This document shows, piece by piece, positions 48,492-59,136 of a DNA stretch of 64,000 bases (positions within the stretch are counted from its first letter, which is position 1; each line of letters starts with the position of its first letter). The DNA comes from Microlunatus capsulatus (lineage in GTDB: Bacteria > Actinomycetota > Actinomycetes > Propionibacteriales > Propionibacteriaceae), in the NCBI RefSeq assembly GCF_017876495.1, contig NZ_JAGIOB010000001.1:3968001-4032000 (forward strand), read 5' to 3'. The notes under the pieces are model-generated. The model saw only the letters and a list, made by a program, of their open reading frames with translations, made no database searches and was not told where the DNA came from. The translations under genes and the position numbers were made by a program.

Positions 48492-49433
48492 GTGGACCGG
48501 CGGCGGGGCGAGCTGCTCGTCGCCGGTCTGCAGGTGGTCTGCGCGCTGGTCGCCGGGGGCTACCTCGTCGGCGTCGGGCTGGCCGCCGAGGCGTCGGGCG
48601 CAGGTGGCCGCTCGGCCCTGGACCGGGCGTTCCCGTTCCTCGCCGCAGCCGCGGCGCTGGCCGCGCTGCTGGTGATGGCCGCCCGCAGTCTCGCCCGTGC
48701 CCGTCGGGCCGCCGCGCCGCCGTCCCCGGCCCGCCCGGCGGCTGTCGAGCGCGTCGTGGTCGCCGGTGACCGCGACCGGCCGCCCGCGGTCGAGCTCTCG
48801 GCCGACGGCCGGCGCGAGCTCGACCGGCTGGTGGCGGCGCTGGGCGACCTCGGCCTGCTGGCGCCCCGGGTGCCCGACCCGGCCGACCTCGTCGAGGCCG
48901 TCGCCGACGCGGGGGAGCCGGTGACCGTCGACACGGTGCTCGCGGGCCTCTCCGAGGCGGACTGGTGGCGGCCCGGGTTCCGGCCCGAGGACCACCTGGC
49001 CGCGCTGGTCTTCCACGACAGCCACGTCGAGCAGGACGCGGCGTCGCTCGCGGGCCAGGTGGCCGACCTCGCCCGCCTCGTCGGGCCCGCGCTGCCCGTG
49101 CGGCTGGACGACGTCACGCTGGTGCCCGAGGGCGGGGCGGTGCGGACGCGGGTCCGCCTGGTCCTGGGGACCGAGGTCACCACCCTCGTCCACCGCGGCC
49201 ACGCTACGTACCTCAGCACCGTCCTGCACGTCGCCGTCGCCCGCGCCCTGCACGCGGCCACCGCCGGGGCGGGCGGTCCCCGGCTGGCCTGGCACTGGAC
49301 CGACCAGGGCGTCTGGCTCGCCGCGCCGGCCCCGGGCGTCGGGGTCGAGCAGCTGGACGCCGCGCTGCACCGGCCGGGGACGGAGCCCTGGACCTGGGTG
49401 GACGTCGCGACCCCGGTCGAGGCCGGCGCCTAG
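48492..49433 (+). CDS. Membrane-anchored hypothetical protein
   Basis: 313 residues. Two N-terminal membrane helices (about 8-30 and 45-66) anchor a large cytoplasmic part of mixed alpha/beta character, with no motif that I recognise. The GTG is 8 bp after ilvD, so it is probably cotranscribed, but nothing links it to amino acid synthesis. The TAG stop is shared with the -10 box of the next gene. Confidence 0.6.
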   Translation: MDRRRGELLVAGLQVVCALVAGGYLVGVGLAAEASGAGGRSALDRAFPFLAAAAALAALLVMAARSLARARRAAAPPSPARPAAVERVVVAGDRDRPPAVELSADGRRELDRLVAALGDLGLLAPRVPDPADLVEAVADAGEPVTVDTVLAGLSEADWWRPGFRPEDHLAALVFHDSHVEQDAASLAGQVADLARLVGPALPVRLDDVTLVPEGGAVRTRVRLVLGTEVTTLVHRGHATYLSTVLHVAVARALHAATAGAGGPRLAWHWTDQGVWLAAPAPGVGVEQLDAALHRPGTEPWTWVDVATPVEAGA

Positions 49434-49436
49434 AGT
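49431..49436 (+). promoter_or_regulatory. -10 box formed from the upstream stop codon
   Basis: TAGAGT, whose TAG is the stop of the preceding gene, exactly 6 nt before the GTG at 49443. Confidence 0.6.
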
Positions 49437-49442
49437 CGCCCC

Positions 49443-50624
49443 GTGCGGATGATCGGCGGTCCGGAGCGGCGGGCGAGGCTGGCGGAGCGGCACCGGCTGC
49501 TGCCCCGGCGGCGGACCGACGACCTGCCCGCCCTGGTCGACGACCTGGTGGCCCTGCACTCCTCCGACCCGGTGACGGTCTACCTGTCCGCGGCGGTGCG
49601 GATGGCGACGCCCTCGCTCGCCGCCGTCGCCACCGCCCTGTACGAGGACCGCAGCCTCGTCCGGCACCACGCCATGCGCCGCACCCTCTGGGTGGGCACC
49701 CCGGAGGTCGTCCGGACGGTGCACGCGGCGGCCACCCGGCGGCTGCTCGGCCCCGAGCGGCGCCGGACGCTGGCCATGCTCGCCGCCTCCGGCGTCGCCG
49801 ACCCGGAGGACTGGCTGGCCGGTGCGCGCAACCTCGTGCTCGACGACCTGGAGCGGCACGGACCCAGCACCGCCCGCGACGTCGGCCGCCGGGTGCCGGC
49901 CCTGACCCGTCCGCTGCGGGTGCCCTCGGCCAGCCAGGACGTGGCGACCCAGGCGGCGCACACCCGGGTGCTGCTGACCCTCGGCTTCGCCGGCGACGTG
50001 CTGCGCGCCGCGCCGACGGGCAGCTGGGTCAACGGGGCCTACCGCTACGCCCTCGCGCCGGACTGGCTGCCGGGCGGGCTGGGGGAGCAGGAGCCCGAGC
50101 CCGCCGCCGCCGTGCTGGCCGACCACTACCTGCGCCGCTTCGGCCCCGCCACCACCGCCGACCTGCAGTGGTGGGCGGGCTGGACCGGGGCGACGACGAC
50201 GCGGGCGCTGGCCGCGTGCGGCGCCGTGCCCGTCGAGCTCGACGGCGGCCGGGGCTGGCTGGCGGCCGACGACGAGGTCTCGCCCGAGCCGGAGCCGTGG
50301 GTGGCGGCGCTGCCCGGCCTCGACCCGACGACGATGGGCTGGAAGGAGCGCGACTGGTACCTGCCCGCGACCGCTGCCGACGCCTTCGACCGCAACGGCA
50401 ACGCCGGTCCGACGCTGTGGGTCGACGGCCGCGTCGTCGGCGCCTGGGCCCAGCGCAAGGACGGCACCCTGGTCACCCACTACTTCGAGCCGGTGCCGCC
50501 CGCCCGCCGCGACGCCCTGGCCGAGCGGCTGGCCGCCCTCGCCGAGGTGCTCGGCGGCACCCGGTTCAGCGTCCGCTTCCCGGGCCGGGTCCAGGCCCGC
50601 CTGCTGGGCGGCCCGACCGGCTGA
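49443..50624 (+). CDS. Winged-helix DNA-binding protein, AlkZ/YcaQ-like
   Basis: 393 residues. DDLVALHSSDPVTVYLSAAVR near the start, HAMRRTLWVGTPEVVRTVHAA, and the late NGNAGPTLWVDGRVVGAWAQRKDG fit the HTH_42/AlkZ family of winged-helix proteins, some of which are DNA glycosylases for alkylated bases or crosslinks. In Streptomyces relatives protect producers of DNA-damaging compounds. I cannot confirm the catalytic Gln pair, so glycosylase activity is only possible. Confidence 0.75.
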   Translation: MRMIGGPERRARLAERHRLLPRRRTDDLPALVDDLVALHSSDPVTVYLSAAVRMATPSLAAVATALYEDRSLVRHHAMRRTLWVGTPEVVRTVHAAATRRLLGPERRRTLAMLAASGVADPEDWLAGARNLVLDDLERHGPSTARDVGRRVPALTRPLRVPSASQDVATQAAHTRVLLTLGFAGDVLRAAPTGSWVNGAYRYALAPDWLPGGLGEQEPEPAAAVLADHYLRRFGPATTADLQWWAGWTGATTTRALAACGAVPVELDGGRGWLAADDEVSPEPEPWVAALPGLDPTTMGWKERDWYLPATAADAFDRNGNAGPTLWVDGRVVGAWAQRKDGTLVTHYFEPVPPARRDALAERLAALAEVLGGTRFSVRFPGRVQARLLGGPTG

Positions 50625-50674
50625 GCCGGAGCCGCCGCCCCGGTCACCGGCTCGTCGCCGGTGGCCCCGACCGG

Positions 50675-50680
50675 TACGGT
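50675..50680 (+). promoter_or_regulatory. -10 box for leaderless phosphotransferase gene
   Basis: TACGGT, exactly 6 nt before the GTG at 50687. Confidence 0.55.
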
Positions 50681-50686
50681 CGGCGG

Positions 50687-51661
50687 GTGCCGGAGCCGGA
50701 GGACGTGCCAGCCCCTCGGCCGGTGGACCCGCCGTACCCCTCCGGTCCGATCCGGCTGCAGCCGCTGACCCGCGCCCGGGTGGCCAGCCTGGGCGAGGTC
50801 GGCCGGGCCTGGCAGGCCGGGCTGCCCGCGGCGGTCGACGCGTTGGCGCAGCAGTGGTCGCTGACCCCCGGCCGGCCGGTCCCGGGCGGCAGCAGCTCCT
50901 ACGTCGTCCGGGCCCGGACGGCCGACGGGGCCGACGCCGTGCTCAAGCTCGCCCTCCCCGACCCGGCGCTCGCGGCCCAGGCCGCCACCCTGCGTCGGGC
51001 CGACGGGCACGGGTACGCCCGGCTGCTGGCGCACGACCCGGCCCGGCACGCGCTGCTGCTCGAGGCGCTCGGCCCCAGCCTTGCGCAGTCGGCCCTGCCG
51101 CCGGCCGAGCAGCTCCGGCTGCTGGCCGACACCCTCGCCGAGGCCTGGCTGCCGCCGGCCGGCCATCCCGACCCGCCCCTGGACAAGGCGGGCGGCCTGC
51201 ACGACCTCGTCGCCCGGCTCTGGGTGGAGCAGGGGGCACCGGCCGACGAGCGGGTCCTGACCACCGCGCTCGACCACGCCCGCCGGCTCGCCGTCGTCGA
51301 CCCGGCCGAGCTGGTCGTCGTGCACGGCGACCCGCACCCCGGCAACCTGCTCCGGGTGCCGCGACCGCGGGCCGGGGCGGCGTCGGGCTGGTGCTTCGTC
51401 GACCCCGACGGCTTCGTCGCCGACCGCGCCTACGACCTCGGCGTCGCGCTGCGCGACTGGTCGGCGCACCTGGAGGGCCCCGGCGCCCGCCGCCGGCTCG
51501 AGGGCTGGTGCACGCTGCTCGCCGAGCGCAGCGGCGTCGACGCCGACCGGATCTGGGCGTGGGGCTTCCTCGAGCGCGTCTCCACCGGGCTCTACGTGCG
51601 CTCCTTCGGGGCCGAGCGGGCGGCCGCGCCGTTCCTGCGGACCGCGGCGCTGCTGCTCTGA
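50687..51661 (+). CDS. APH(6)-type aminoglycoside/hydroxyurea phosphotransferase-like protein
   Basis: 324 residues. GGSSSYVVRA and DAVLKLALP form the ATP-binding lobe, VVVHGDPHPGNLL is the catalytic loop and FVDPDGFVADRAYDLGVALRDW the Mg-binding block, all typical of the streptomycin 6-phosphotransferase and hydroxyurea phosphotransferase family. Intrinsic resistance to an aminoglycoside is possible, but many relatives have unknown small-molecule substrates. The preferred GTG is the leaderless one; it adds about 35 Pro-rich residues before the kinase. Confidence 0.8.
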   Translation: MPEPEDVPAPRPVDPPYPSGPIRLQPLTRARVASLGEVGRAWQAGLPAAVDALAQQWSLTPGRPVPGGSSSYVVRARTADGADAVLKLALPDPALAAQAATLRRADGHGYARLLAHDPARHALLLEALGPSLAQSALPPAEQLRLLADTLAEAWLPPAGHPDPPLDKAGGLHDLVARLWVEQGAPADERVLTTALDHARRLAVVDPAELVVVHGDPHPGNLLRVPRPRAGAASGWCFVDPDGFVADRAYDLGVALRDWSAHLEGPGARRRLEGWCTLLAERSGVDADRIWAWGFLERVSTGLYVRSFGAERAAAPFLRTAALLL

Positions 51662-51727
51662 GGGCCGGGCCGGAACTGCTAGGAGGCCCGACGGTCCTTC
51701 CGCATGGCAAGACGGCGGTGGGGGGCC

Positions 51728-51757
51728 TTGGGCTGGGGCGGGGGAGCGGCCTAGAGT
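51728..51757 (+). promoter_or_regulatory. ilvB leader promoter
   Basis: TTGGGC at 51728-51733 and TAGAGT at 51752-51757, 18-bp spacer. The -10 box ends exactly 6 nt before the leader-peptide GTG. Confidence 0.65.
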
Positions 51758-51763
51758 GTGCTC

Positions 51764-51808
51764 GTGCCTCGCACCCAGATCCTCGTAGTTAGCCAGCGTG
51801 TCGGCTGA
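51764..51808 (+). CDS. ilvB leader peptide (attenuator)
   Basis: 14 codons giving MPRTQILVVSQRVG, with Ile-Leu-Val-Val in a row, encoded ATC CTC GTA GTT. GTA and GTT are rare in this GC-rich DNA and should heighten sensitivity to charged tRNA-Val. It is leaderless (GTG 6 nt after TAGAGT). The stop at 51806-51808 lies inside the antiterminator hairpin, so a ribosome finishing the peptide would disrupt that hairpin and allow termination. This reads as a classic ribosome-mediated attenuator for ilvBN(C). Confidence 0.85.
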   Translation: MPRTQILVVSQRVG

Positions 51809-51826
51809 GTCCACCTGACTCCCGAC
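51800..51826 (+). promoter_or_regulatory. Antiterminator hairpin of the ilvB attenuator
   Basis: GTCGG (51800-51804) pairs with CCGAC (51822-51826) and GAGTC (51807-51811) with GACTC (51817-51821), leaving a 2-nt bulge and a CACCT loop. Its 3' arm contains the 5' arm of the terminator, so the two cannot form together. Confidence 0.7.
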
Positions 51827-51866
51827 GCGCTCCCTCGTCTGCCTCCGGGCGGTCGGGGGTTTTTTT
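51819..51866 (+). terminator. Intrinsic terminator of the ilvB attenuator
   Basis: CTCCCGAC (51819-51826) pairs with GTCGGGGG (51852-51859) and is followed directly by seven T residues (51860-51866), about 90 bp before the ilvB ATG. Confidence 0.8.
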
Positions 51867-51958
51867 CTGGCCGTGAGCGGTCGGGAGAGGTCCGCGTAGC
51901 ACAGGCGTAACATCCACCCCGGGTCCGGTCGGGACCCAGCAAGGCCGAGGAGCAGCCG

Positions 51959-53707
51959 ATGTCCGAGCCGCAGAGCACCGCCGACCAGCTGACCGGAGCG
52001 CAGTCGCTCGTCCGGTCCCTCGAGGAGGTCGGGGCCGACGTCGTCTTCGGCATCCCCGGCGGAGCCATCCTCCCGGCCTACGACCCCCTCTACGACTCCA
52101 CGAAGGTCCGGCACATCCTCGTCCGGCACGAGCAGGGCGCCGGGCACGCGGCTGAGGGCTACGCGATGGTCACCGGCAAGGTGGGCGTCTGCATGGCGAC
52201 CTCCGGACCGGGCGCGACCAACCTCGTCACCCCGATCGCCGACGCGCACATGGACTCGGTGCCGATCGTGGCCATCACCGGCCAGGTCGCCGGCCCCTCC
52301 ATCGGGACCGACGCCTTCCAGGAGGCCGACATCCGCGGCATCACGATGCCGATCACCAAGCACAGCTTCCTGGTCACCGAGGCTGCGGACATCCCGGCCG
52401 CCATCGCGTCGGCGTTCCACATCGCCTCGACGGGACGCCCCGGGCCCGTGCTGGTGGACATCACGAAGGACGCGCTGCAGGCCAGCGCCGGGTTCGAGTG
52501 GCCCCGCACCCTCGACCTGCCGGGCTACCGGCCGGTGACCAAGCCGCACACCAAGCAGGTCCGCGAGGCCGCGAAGCTGATCACCGCCTCGCGCCGCCCC
52601 GTGCTCTACGTGGGCGGCGGCGTGGTCAAGGCCGGCGCGGCCAAGGAGCTCAAGGAGCTGGCCGAGCTCACCGGCATCCCGGTCGTCACGACGCTGATGG
52701 CGCTGGGCGTCTTCCCCGACAGCCACCCGCAGAACATGGGCATGCCGGGCATGCACGGGACGGTGCCGGCGGTCGGCGCGCTGCAGCGCAGCGACCTGCT
52801 GATCACCCTGGGCGCCCGCTTCGACGACCGGGTGACCGGCAAGCTGTCCAGCTTCGCGCCGGGCGCCAAGGTCATCCACGCCGACATCGACCCGGCCGAG
52901 ATCTCCAAGAACCGCACCGCCGACGTGCCGATCGTCGGGGACTGCAAGGAGGTCATCGCCGAGCTGGTGACCCTGCTGCGCAGCACCGACACCCACCCCG
53001 AGATCGGCGAGTGGGTGCATTACCTGACCGACCTCAAGAAGCGCTACCCGACCGGGTTCGAGATGCCCGAGGACGGCAGCCTGTCGCCGCAGCACGTCAT
53101 CAAGCGGATCGGCGAGATGACGGGCCCGGACGCCTACTACGCCTCGGGCGTGGGCCAGCACCAGATGTGGTCGGCGCACTACCTGCCCTGGGAGCTGCCC
53201 GGCCGCTGGCTCAACTCCGGCGGTCTGGGGACGATGGGCTACTGCGTGCCGGCGGCCATGGGCGCCAAGGTGGGCAAGCCGGACAGCGTCGTGTGGGGGA
53301 TCGACGGCGACGGCTGCTTCCAGATGACCAACCAGGAGCTCGTCACCTGCGCCCTGGAGGGCATCCCGGTCAAGATCGCCGTGATCAACAACCAGAGCCT
53401 CGGCATGGTGCGGCAGTGGCAGACGCTGTTCTACGGCAGCCGCTACTCCAACACCGACCTCAAGACCAACCGCGTGCCCGACTTCCAGAAGCTCGCCGAG
53501 GCGATGGGCTGCGTCGGGCTGCGCGCCGAGGACCCGAACGACGTCGACGCCGTGATCGACAAGGCGCTCTCGATCGACGACGCGCCCGTCGTCGTGGAGT
53601 TCGTGGTCCACAAGGACGCCATGGTGTGGCCGATGGTGGCCGCCGGCACCAGCAACGACGAGATCAAGGTCGCGCGCGACATGGCGCCGATCTGGGACGG
53701 GGAGACC

Positions 53708-53713
<6 letters not shown>
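51959..53713 (+). CDS. ilvB: Acetolactate synthase large subunit
   Basis: 584 residues. It condenses pyruvate with pyruvate or 2-ketobutyrate in the first shared step of valine, leucine and isoleucine synthesis. [17 protein letters not shown] and [20 protein letters not shown] include the catalytic Glu, and [29 protein letters not shown] is the ThDP/Mg motif. ATG with GAGGAG upstream. Controlled by the upstream attenuator. The stop overlaps a small bridging ORF. Confidence 0.97.
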
Positions 53714-55459
<1,746 letters not shown>

Positions 55460-55477
55460 CCGCGGCCCGCTGACGCC

Positions 55478-55509
55478 GAGGCGTCCTCCCCGACCGGGGA
55501 GGGCGCCTC
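55478..55509 (+). terminator. Hairpin after ilvC
   Basis: GAGGCG(T)CCTCCCC and GGGGAGGGCGCCTC pair around GACC, a very stable stem without a T-run. It probably ends the ilvBNC transcript. Confidence 0.6.
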
Positions 55510-55572
55510 GTGCGCGTCCGGGGCCGGCCGGGGGCGGGCCAGGGGGTGCTGCGCACCCGCTCGCGCGCCTGG

Positions 55573-55578
55573 CAGGAT
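55573..55578 (+). promoter_or_regulatory. -10-like box for the SDR gene
   Basis: CAGGAT, 7 nt before the GTG at 55586; first base departs from TANNNT. Confidence 0.35.
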
Positions 55579-55585
55579 CGTCCGC

Positions 55586-56482
55586 GTGAGCACCCCCGCC
55601 TCCGACCTCGCCGGCCGCCGGATCCTCGTCACCGGGGCGGAGGGCCGCATCGGCTCCGCCACCTGCGAGCGGCTGAGCGGGCTGGGCGCCCGCGTCACGG
55701 CCCTCTCGCTGCCGCGCGACGACGCCCCCGAGGTCGCCGCCGAGCGCGTCCTGCACGGCGACACCCGCGACGACGCGGCGGTGGAGGAGGCGCTGGAGGG
55801 CGTCGAGCTGGTCGTGCACCTGGCCGCCATCCCCAGCCCCGACCTGGCTGACTGGACGACGGTGTTCTCCACCAACGTCGTCTCCACGTTCACGGTGCTG
55901 GCGCACGCGGGGGAGCGGGGCGTGCGCCGTGCGGTGATCGCCAGCAGCATCAACGCCTACGGCGGCCCCTTCAACTCCCACGACGTCCGCCCGGCCTACT
56001 ACCCGTTGGACGAGCGGCTGCCGGCCGACCTCGACGACCCCTACTCGCTCAGCAAGTTCACCGACGAGCGCACCGCCGAGATGGCCGCCCGGCACTGGGG
56101 GACCGACGTCACCGCCCTGCGCTTCCCCATGACGGCCCCGCGGGAGGTGCTGCTGGAGCACGCGGCCGCCGCGGTGGAGAACCTCGACCACGGCGCGACG
56201 GAGGGCTGGTCCTACCTCGACGTCCGCGACGCCGCCCGCGCCGTCGAGCTGTCCCTGCTGAGCCGGGCCCGCGGCGCGCACGCCGTCTTCGTGGCCGCCG
56301 ACGAGACGAACGTGCCCTACCCGACCGACGACCTGCTGGACCGGCACGCCCCCGGGGTGCCGCGGCTGCGGTCCTTCGCCGGCCGCGAGGTGCCGATCGA
56401 CCTCACCCGGGCCCGGACGCTGCTCGGCTTCCGCGCGGAGCACCTGCTGCCGGTGGAGCCGGCGCCGCTGCCTCCCGCCTAG
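55586..56482 (+). CDS. NAD-dependent epimerase/dehydratase family protein
   Basis: 298 residues. RRILVTGAEGRIGSATCERLSGLG is the NAD-binding loop, VVHLAAIPSP and the catalytic region near IASSINAYGGPF and DPYSLSKFTDE (Tyr-x-x-x-Lys as YSLSK) place it in the extended SDR group, perhaps uronate dehydrogenase or nucleotide-sugar epimerase-like. Substrate unknown. The TAG stop overlaps the stop of the convergent gene on CTAG. Confidence 0.85.
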   Translation: MSTPASDLAGRRILVTGAEGRIGSATCERLSGLGARVTALSLPRDDAPEVAAERVLHGDTRDDAAVEEALEGVELVVHLAAIPSPDLADWTTVFSTNVVSTFTVLAHAGERGVRRAVIASSINAYGGPFNSHDVRPAYYPLDERLPADLDDPYSLSKFTDERTAEMAARHWGTDVTALRFPMTAPREVLLEHAAAAVENLDHGATEGWSYLDVRDAARAVELSLLSRARGAHAVFVAADETNVPYPTDDLLDRHAPGVPRLRSFAGREVPIDLTRARTLLGFRAEHLLPVEPAPLPPA

Positions 56483-57015
56483 CGGGAGCGGACCGAGAGG
56501 GCGATGAGCCGGTCGCCCGACCGGTCCAGCCCGGAGCCGACGGCGAAGAGCCGGCTCGGCAGCTCGCCGGAGGCGTCGGCGCCCTCCTCGCTGGCCATCG
56601 CGCAGACCTTGCGCAGTCCCGTCGTCACCAGCGGGGTGGAGACGCCGTCGCGGCACGGGCCGAAGGCCTCGCGGAGCGCCGACCCCGCGCGGCCCGCCGA
56701 CGCCGCCGGCACCCGCAGCTGGGCGCTCATCCGGTAGTCGTGGGTGGCCCGGTAGCTGCCGGCGAGCACCACGGTGTCCTCGGGCAGGTCGAGGTCGCCG
56801 AAGAGCTGGACGTCGGCGAGGGTCAGCGGCTCGCAGGTGAAGCCGGTGAGGTCGTTGCGGCAGGGCGAGCCGTTGTCGGAGGTGAACGAGAAGTAGGGCA
56901 CGCCCCAGTCCCCGGCCTGCCGCACCAGCAGCGCGAGCACCACGGCCACGAAGGCCAGCATCAGGGCGGTCCCGCCGAGGACGCGGACGGCCTTGCTCCT
57001 GCGCAGCGTCGCCAT
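56479..57015 (-). CDS. Membrane-anchored hypothetical protein with four cysteines
   Basis: 178 residues from the ATG at 57015 (MATLRRSKAVRV); the frame is open 19 codons upstream. One membrane helix (about 12-30) is followed by an extracytoplasmic domain with cysteines in SPCRND, GFTCEPL, GPCRDG and KVCAMA, which may form two disulfides. No family is recognised. Its stop shares the CTAG palindrome with the convergent SDR gene. Confidence 0.62.
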   Translation of the reverse strand: MATLRRSKAVRVLGGTALMLAFVAVVLALLVRQAGDWGVPYFSFTSDNGSPCRNDLTGFTCEPLTLADVQLFGDLDLPEDTVVLAGSYRATHDYRMSAQLRVPAASAGRAGSALREAFGPCRDGVSTPLVTTGLRKVCAMASEEGADASGELPSRLFAVGSGLDRSGDRLIALSVRSR

Positions 57016-57094
57016 GCCCCCAGGATGCCCGACGCGGGTGGGCGCCCGGGTGACCGCGGGTGCCGTGGACACCGCCCGGAGGCGGGGCGAGCGC

Positions 57095-57658
57095 TCAGCG
57101 GCGGACGGCGACCAGGACCGAGGTGTCCTCGGCGACCATCACGTCGACGCTGGTGAAGCGCTCGTCGGACAGCCAGTCCAGGCGCAGCGTGTCGACGCGG
57201 CCGCGGACCAGCGGCGGCCACGTGGGGCAGGGGGTGAAGTCGTCGAGGACGATCATGCCGCCCTCGTCGAGCAGGGCGACGATCTCCTCCCGCGGCCACT
57301 CCCGGGCGCTGCTGGCGTCGAGGAAGATCAGCGAGAAGGGGGCGTGCTCGCGCAGGCTGCCCCAGTCGGCGTGCATGACGTCGATGTCGTCGCCGGCGAA
57401 CATCGTCATCACCCCGTGCGCGAGACCGGGGTCCAGCTCCGCGGTGATCACCCGCGTGGTCTTCGGGGCGCCGCTGCGCAGCCAGGCGGCGCCGACGCCG
57501 CAGCCGGTGCCGCACTCGGCGATGGTCCCGCTGCGGGTGGCGGCGAGGGTGGCCAGCAGCCGGCCGGTCTCGGACCGCGAGGCCTGGACGTAGCCGCGCT
57601 CCAGCGACATCCGCAGGGCGCGCACCACCAGCTCGGGCAGGTCGGGGGGTGCGCTCAC
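57095..57658 (-). CDS. Class I SAM-dependent methyltransferase, O-methyltransferase-like
   Basis: 187 residues. GTIAECGTGCGVGAAWLRSG is the SAM-binding loop, VITAELDPGLA the acidic strand, and FSLIFLDASSAREW and GGMIVLDDFTP match the O-methyltransferase/DUF1442-like group. The GTG at 57658 lies 7 nt after a CACACT box on the minus strand and is probably leaderless; the frame is open further upstream. Substrate unknown. Confidence 0.78.
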   Translation of the reverse strand: MSAPPDLPELVVRALRMSLERGYVQASRSETGRLLATLAATRSGTIAECGTGCGVGAAWLRSGAPKTTRVITAELDPGLAHGVMTMFAGDDIDVMHADWGSLREHAPFSLIFLDASSAREWPREEIVALLDEGGMIVLDDFTPCPTWPPLVRGRVDTLRLDWLSDERFTSVDVMVAEDTSVLVAVRR

Positions 57659-57665
57659 CTCGTCG

Positions 57666-57671
57666 AGTGTG
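57666..57671 (-). promoter_or_regulatory. -10-like box for the methyltransferase gene
   Basis: CACACT on the minus strand, 7 nt before the GTG at 57658. Confidence 0.4.
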
Positions 57672-57751
57672 CCAGCCCCGCGCCTGCGGCACGGCGGGTC
57701 CACGATGTGGTATCCGCCGTGCACGACCTGTCCCGAACTCCTAGGACCCCC

Positions 57752-57757
57752 TAGCAT
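57752..57757 (+). promoter_or_regulatory. -10 box for the small gene at 57811
   Basis: TAGCAT, about 54 nt before the GTG at 57811. Confidence 0.4.
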
Positions 57758-57810
57758 CTCGAGGAGACCGGTCCAGCAGGGCCGGTGCCCGCCCCGCGAG
57801 GAGCAGCACC

Positions 57811-57966
57811 GTGTACGAGATGTACCCCCAGACCTGGGCGCAGGAGAGCGCCCGCCCGGCGGACGCCGAGCGGCCCCGCCGCCGGCCGCGCCGGCCGCAC
57901 CCCGTGCTGCCCGCCGTCATCGCCCGCCAGCTCGAGAGCGCGGAGCCCGGCCGGCCCTCCGCCTGA
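57811..57966 (+). CDS. Small basic protein
   Basis: 51 residues from a GTG preceded by GCGAGGAGCAGCACC, a good ribosome site. It starts MYEMYPQTWAQES, has a strongly basic centre (PRRRPRRPHP) and ends with a short helix. A promoter-like box lies upstream. No family is recognised; it may be a nucleic-acid-binding microprotein. It ends 30 bp before the convergent leuB stop. Confidence 0.5.
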   Translation: MYEMYPQTWAQESARPADAERPRRRPRRPHPVLPAVIARQLESAEPGRPSA

Positions 57967-57995
57967 GCGGACGGCGGCCCGGCGTGCTCAGCCGG

Positions 57996-59078
57996 TCAGA
58001 CGGCGGCGGCGATCGCGTCGCCGACGGCGCTCGTCGAGCGGCGCGGCTGTCCCCGGCGGGCCGCGATGTCGGCCACGGCGGCCTTCTCCACCCGCGCGGC
58101 CTCCTCGGCGAACCCGAGGTGCTCCAGCAGCAGACCGACCGAGAGGATCGTCGCCGTCGGGTCCGCGATGCCCTGGCCCGCGATGTCGGGTGCGGAGCCG
58201 TGCACGGGCTCGAACATCGAGGGGAAGGTGCGGTCGGGGTTGATGTTCCCGCTGGCCGCCAGGCCGATGCCACCGGTGACGGCGGCCGCGAGGTCGGTGA
58301 CGATGTCGCCGAACAGGTTGTCGGTGACGATGACGTCGAAGCGCTGCGGGTCGGTGACCAGGAAGATCATCGCGGCGTCGATGTGCAGGTAGTCGGTGGT
58401 GACGCCCGGGTACTCGGCGGCCACGGACTCGAAGAGCCGGCGCCACAGGCCGCCCGCGTTGACCAGCACGTTGTGCTTGTGCAGCAGGGTGATCTTGTTG
58501 CGGCGGCGGGTGGCGCGCTCGAACGCGTCGCGGACGACCCGCTCGACGCCGAAGGCGGTGTTGACGCTCACCTCGGTGGCGATCTCGTGCGGGGTGCCCG
58601 TCCGGACTGTGCCGCCGTTGCCGCAGTAGAGGCCCTCGGTGCCCTCGCGGACGACGAGGAAGTCGATCTCGCCGCGGTCGAGGACGTCGCCGGCCAGCGG
58701 CGTCGGGACCCCGGGGTAGAGCCGGCTGGGCCGCAGGTTGACGTAGTGGTCGAAGGCGAAGCGCAGCTTGAGCAGCAGGCCGCGCTCGAGCAGCCCGCTG
58801 GGCACGTCGGTGGCGCCGGGCGCGGCGCCGACCGCGCCGAGCAGGATCGCGTCGGCCTGCGCCAGCTCGCCCAGCACGGAGTCGGGCAGCACCTCCCCGG
58901 TCCGCTGCCAGCGGGCGGCGCCCAGGTCGTAGCGCGTGGTGGCGAACGTCCCCGGACCGGTGATCGCGTCGAGCACCTTGAGGCCCTCGGCCACCACCTC
59001 CGGGCCGATGCCGTCGCCGCCGATGACGGCGAGATTCACGGGGGTGCGGGCGGACGTCGCGGGGGTCGGAGCGCTCAT
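57996..59078 (-). CDS. leuB: 3-isopropylmalate dehydrogenase
   Basis: 360 residues. [18 protein letters not shown] opens the beta-decarboxylating dehydrogenase family; [14 protein letters not shown], the [11 protein letters not shown] loop and [26 protein letters not shown] are conserved. In a cell using CimA the same enzyme may also act on 3-methylmalate for isoleucine. Leaderless start: TACGAT ends 6 nt before the ATG. It is divergent from ilvE. Confidence 0.95.
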   Translation of the reverse strand: MSAPTPATSARTPVNLAVIGGDGIGPEVVAEGLKVLDAITGPGTFATTRYDLGAARWQRTGEVLPDSVLGELAQADAILLGAVGAAPGATDVPSGLLERGLLLKLRFAFDHYVNLRPSRLYPGVPTPLAGDVLDRGEIDFLVVREGTEGLYCGNGGTVRTGTPHEIATEVSVNTAFGVERVVRDAFERATRRRNKITLLHKHNVLVNAGGLWRRLFESVAAEYPGVTTDYLHIDAAMIFLVTDPQRFDVIVTDNLFGDIVTDLAAAVTGGIGLAASGNINPDRTFPSMFEPVHGSAPDIAGQGIADPTATILSVGLLLEHLGFAEEAARVEKAAVADIAARRGQPRRSTSAVGDAIAAAV

Positions 59079-59084
59079 CGCGGC

Positions 59085-59090
59085 ATCGTA
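59085..59090 (-). promoter_or_regulatory. -10 box for leaderless leuB
   Basis: TACGAT on the minus strand, exactly 6 nt before the ATG whose first base is 59078. Confidence 0.6.
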
Positions 59091-59136
59091 GCGAGCCGCC
59101 CCGGCGTCACCGGCCGGGTCTCAGGGCGCTTCCTGC

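Noticed and set aside
51662-51720. Possible hairpin with AGGCCC and GGGCCT arms after the phosphotransferase gene
   Set aside because: Arms are short and about 40 nt apart; not convincing as a terminator.
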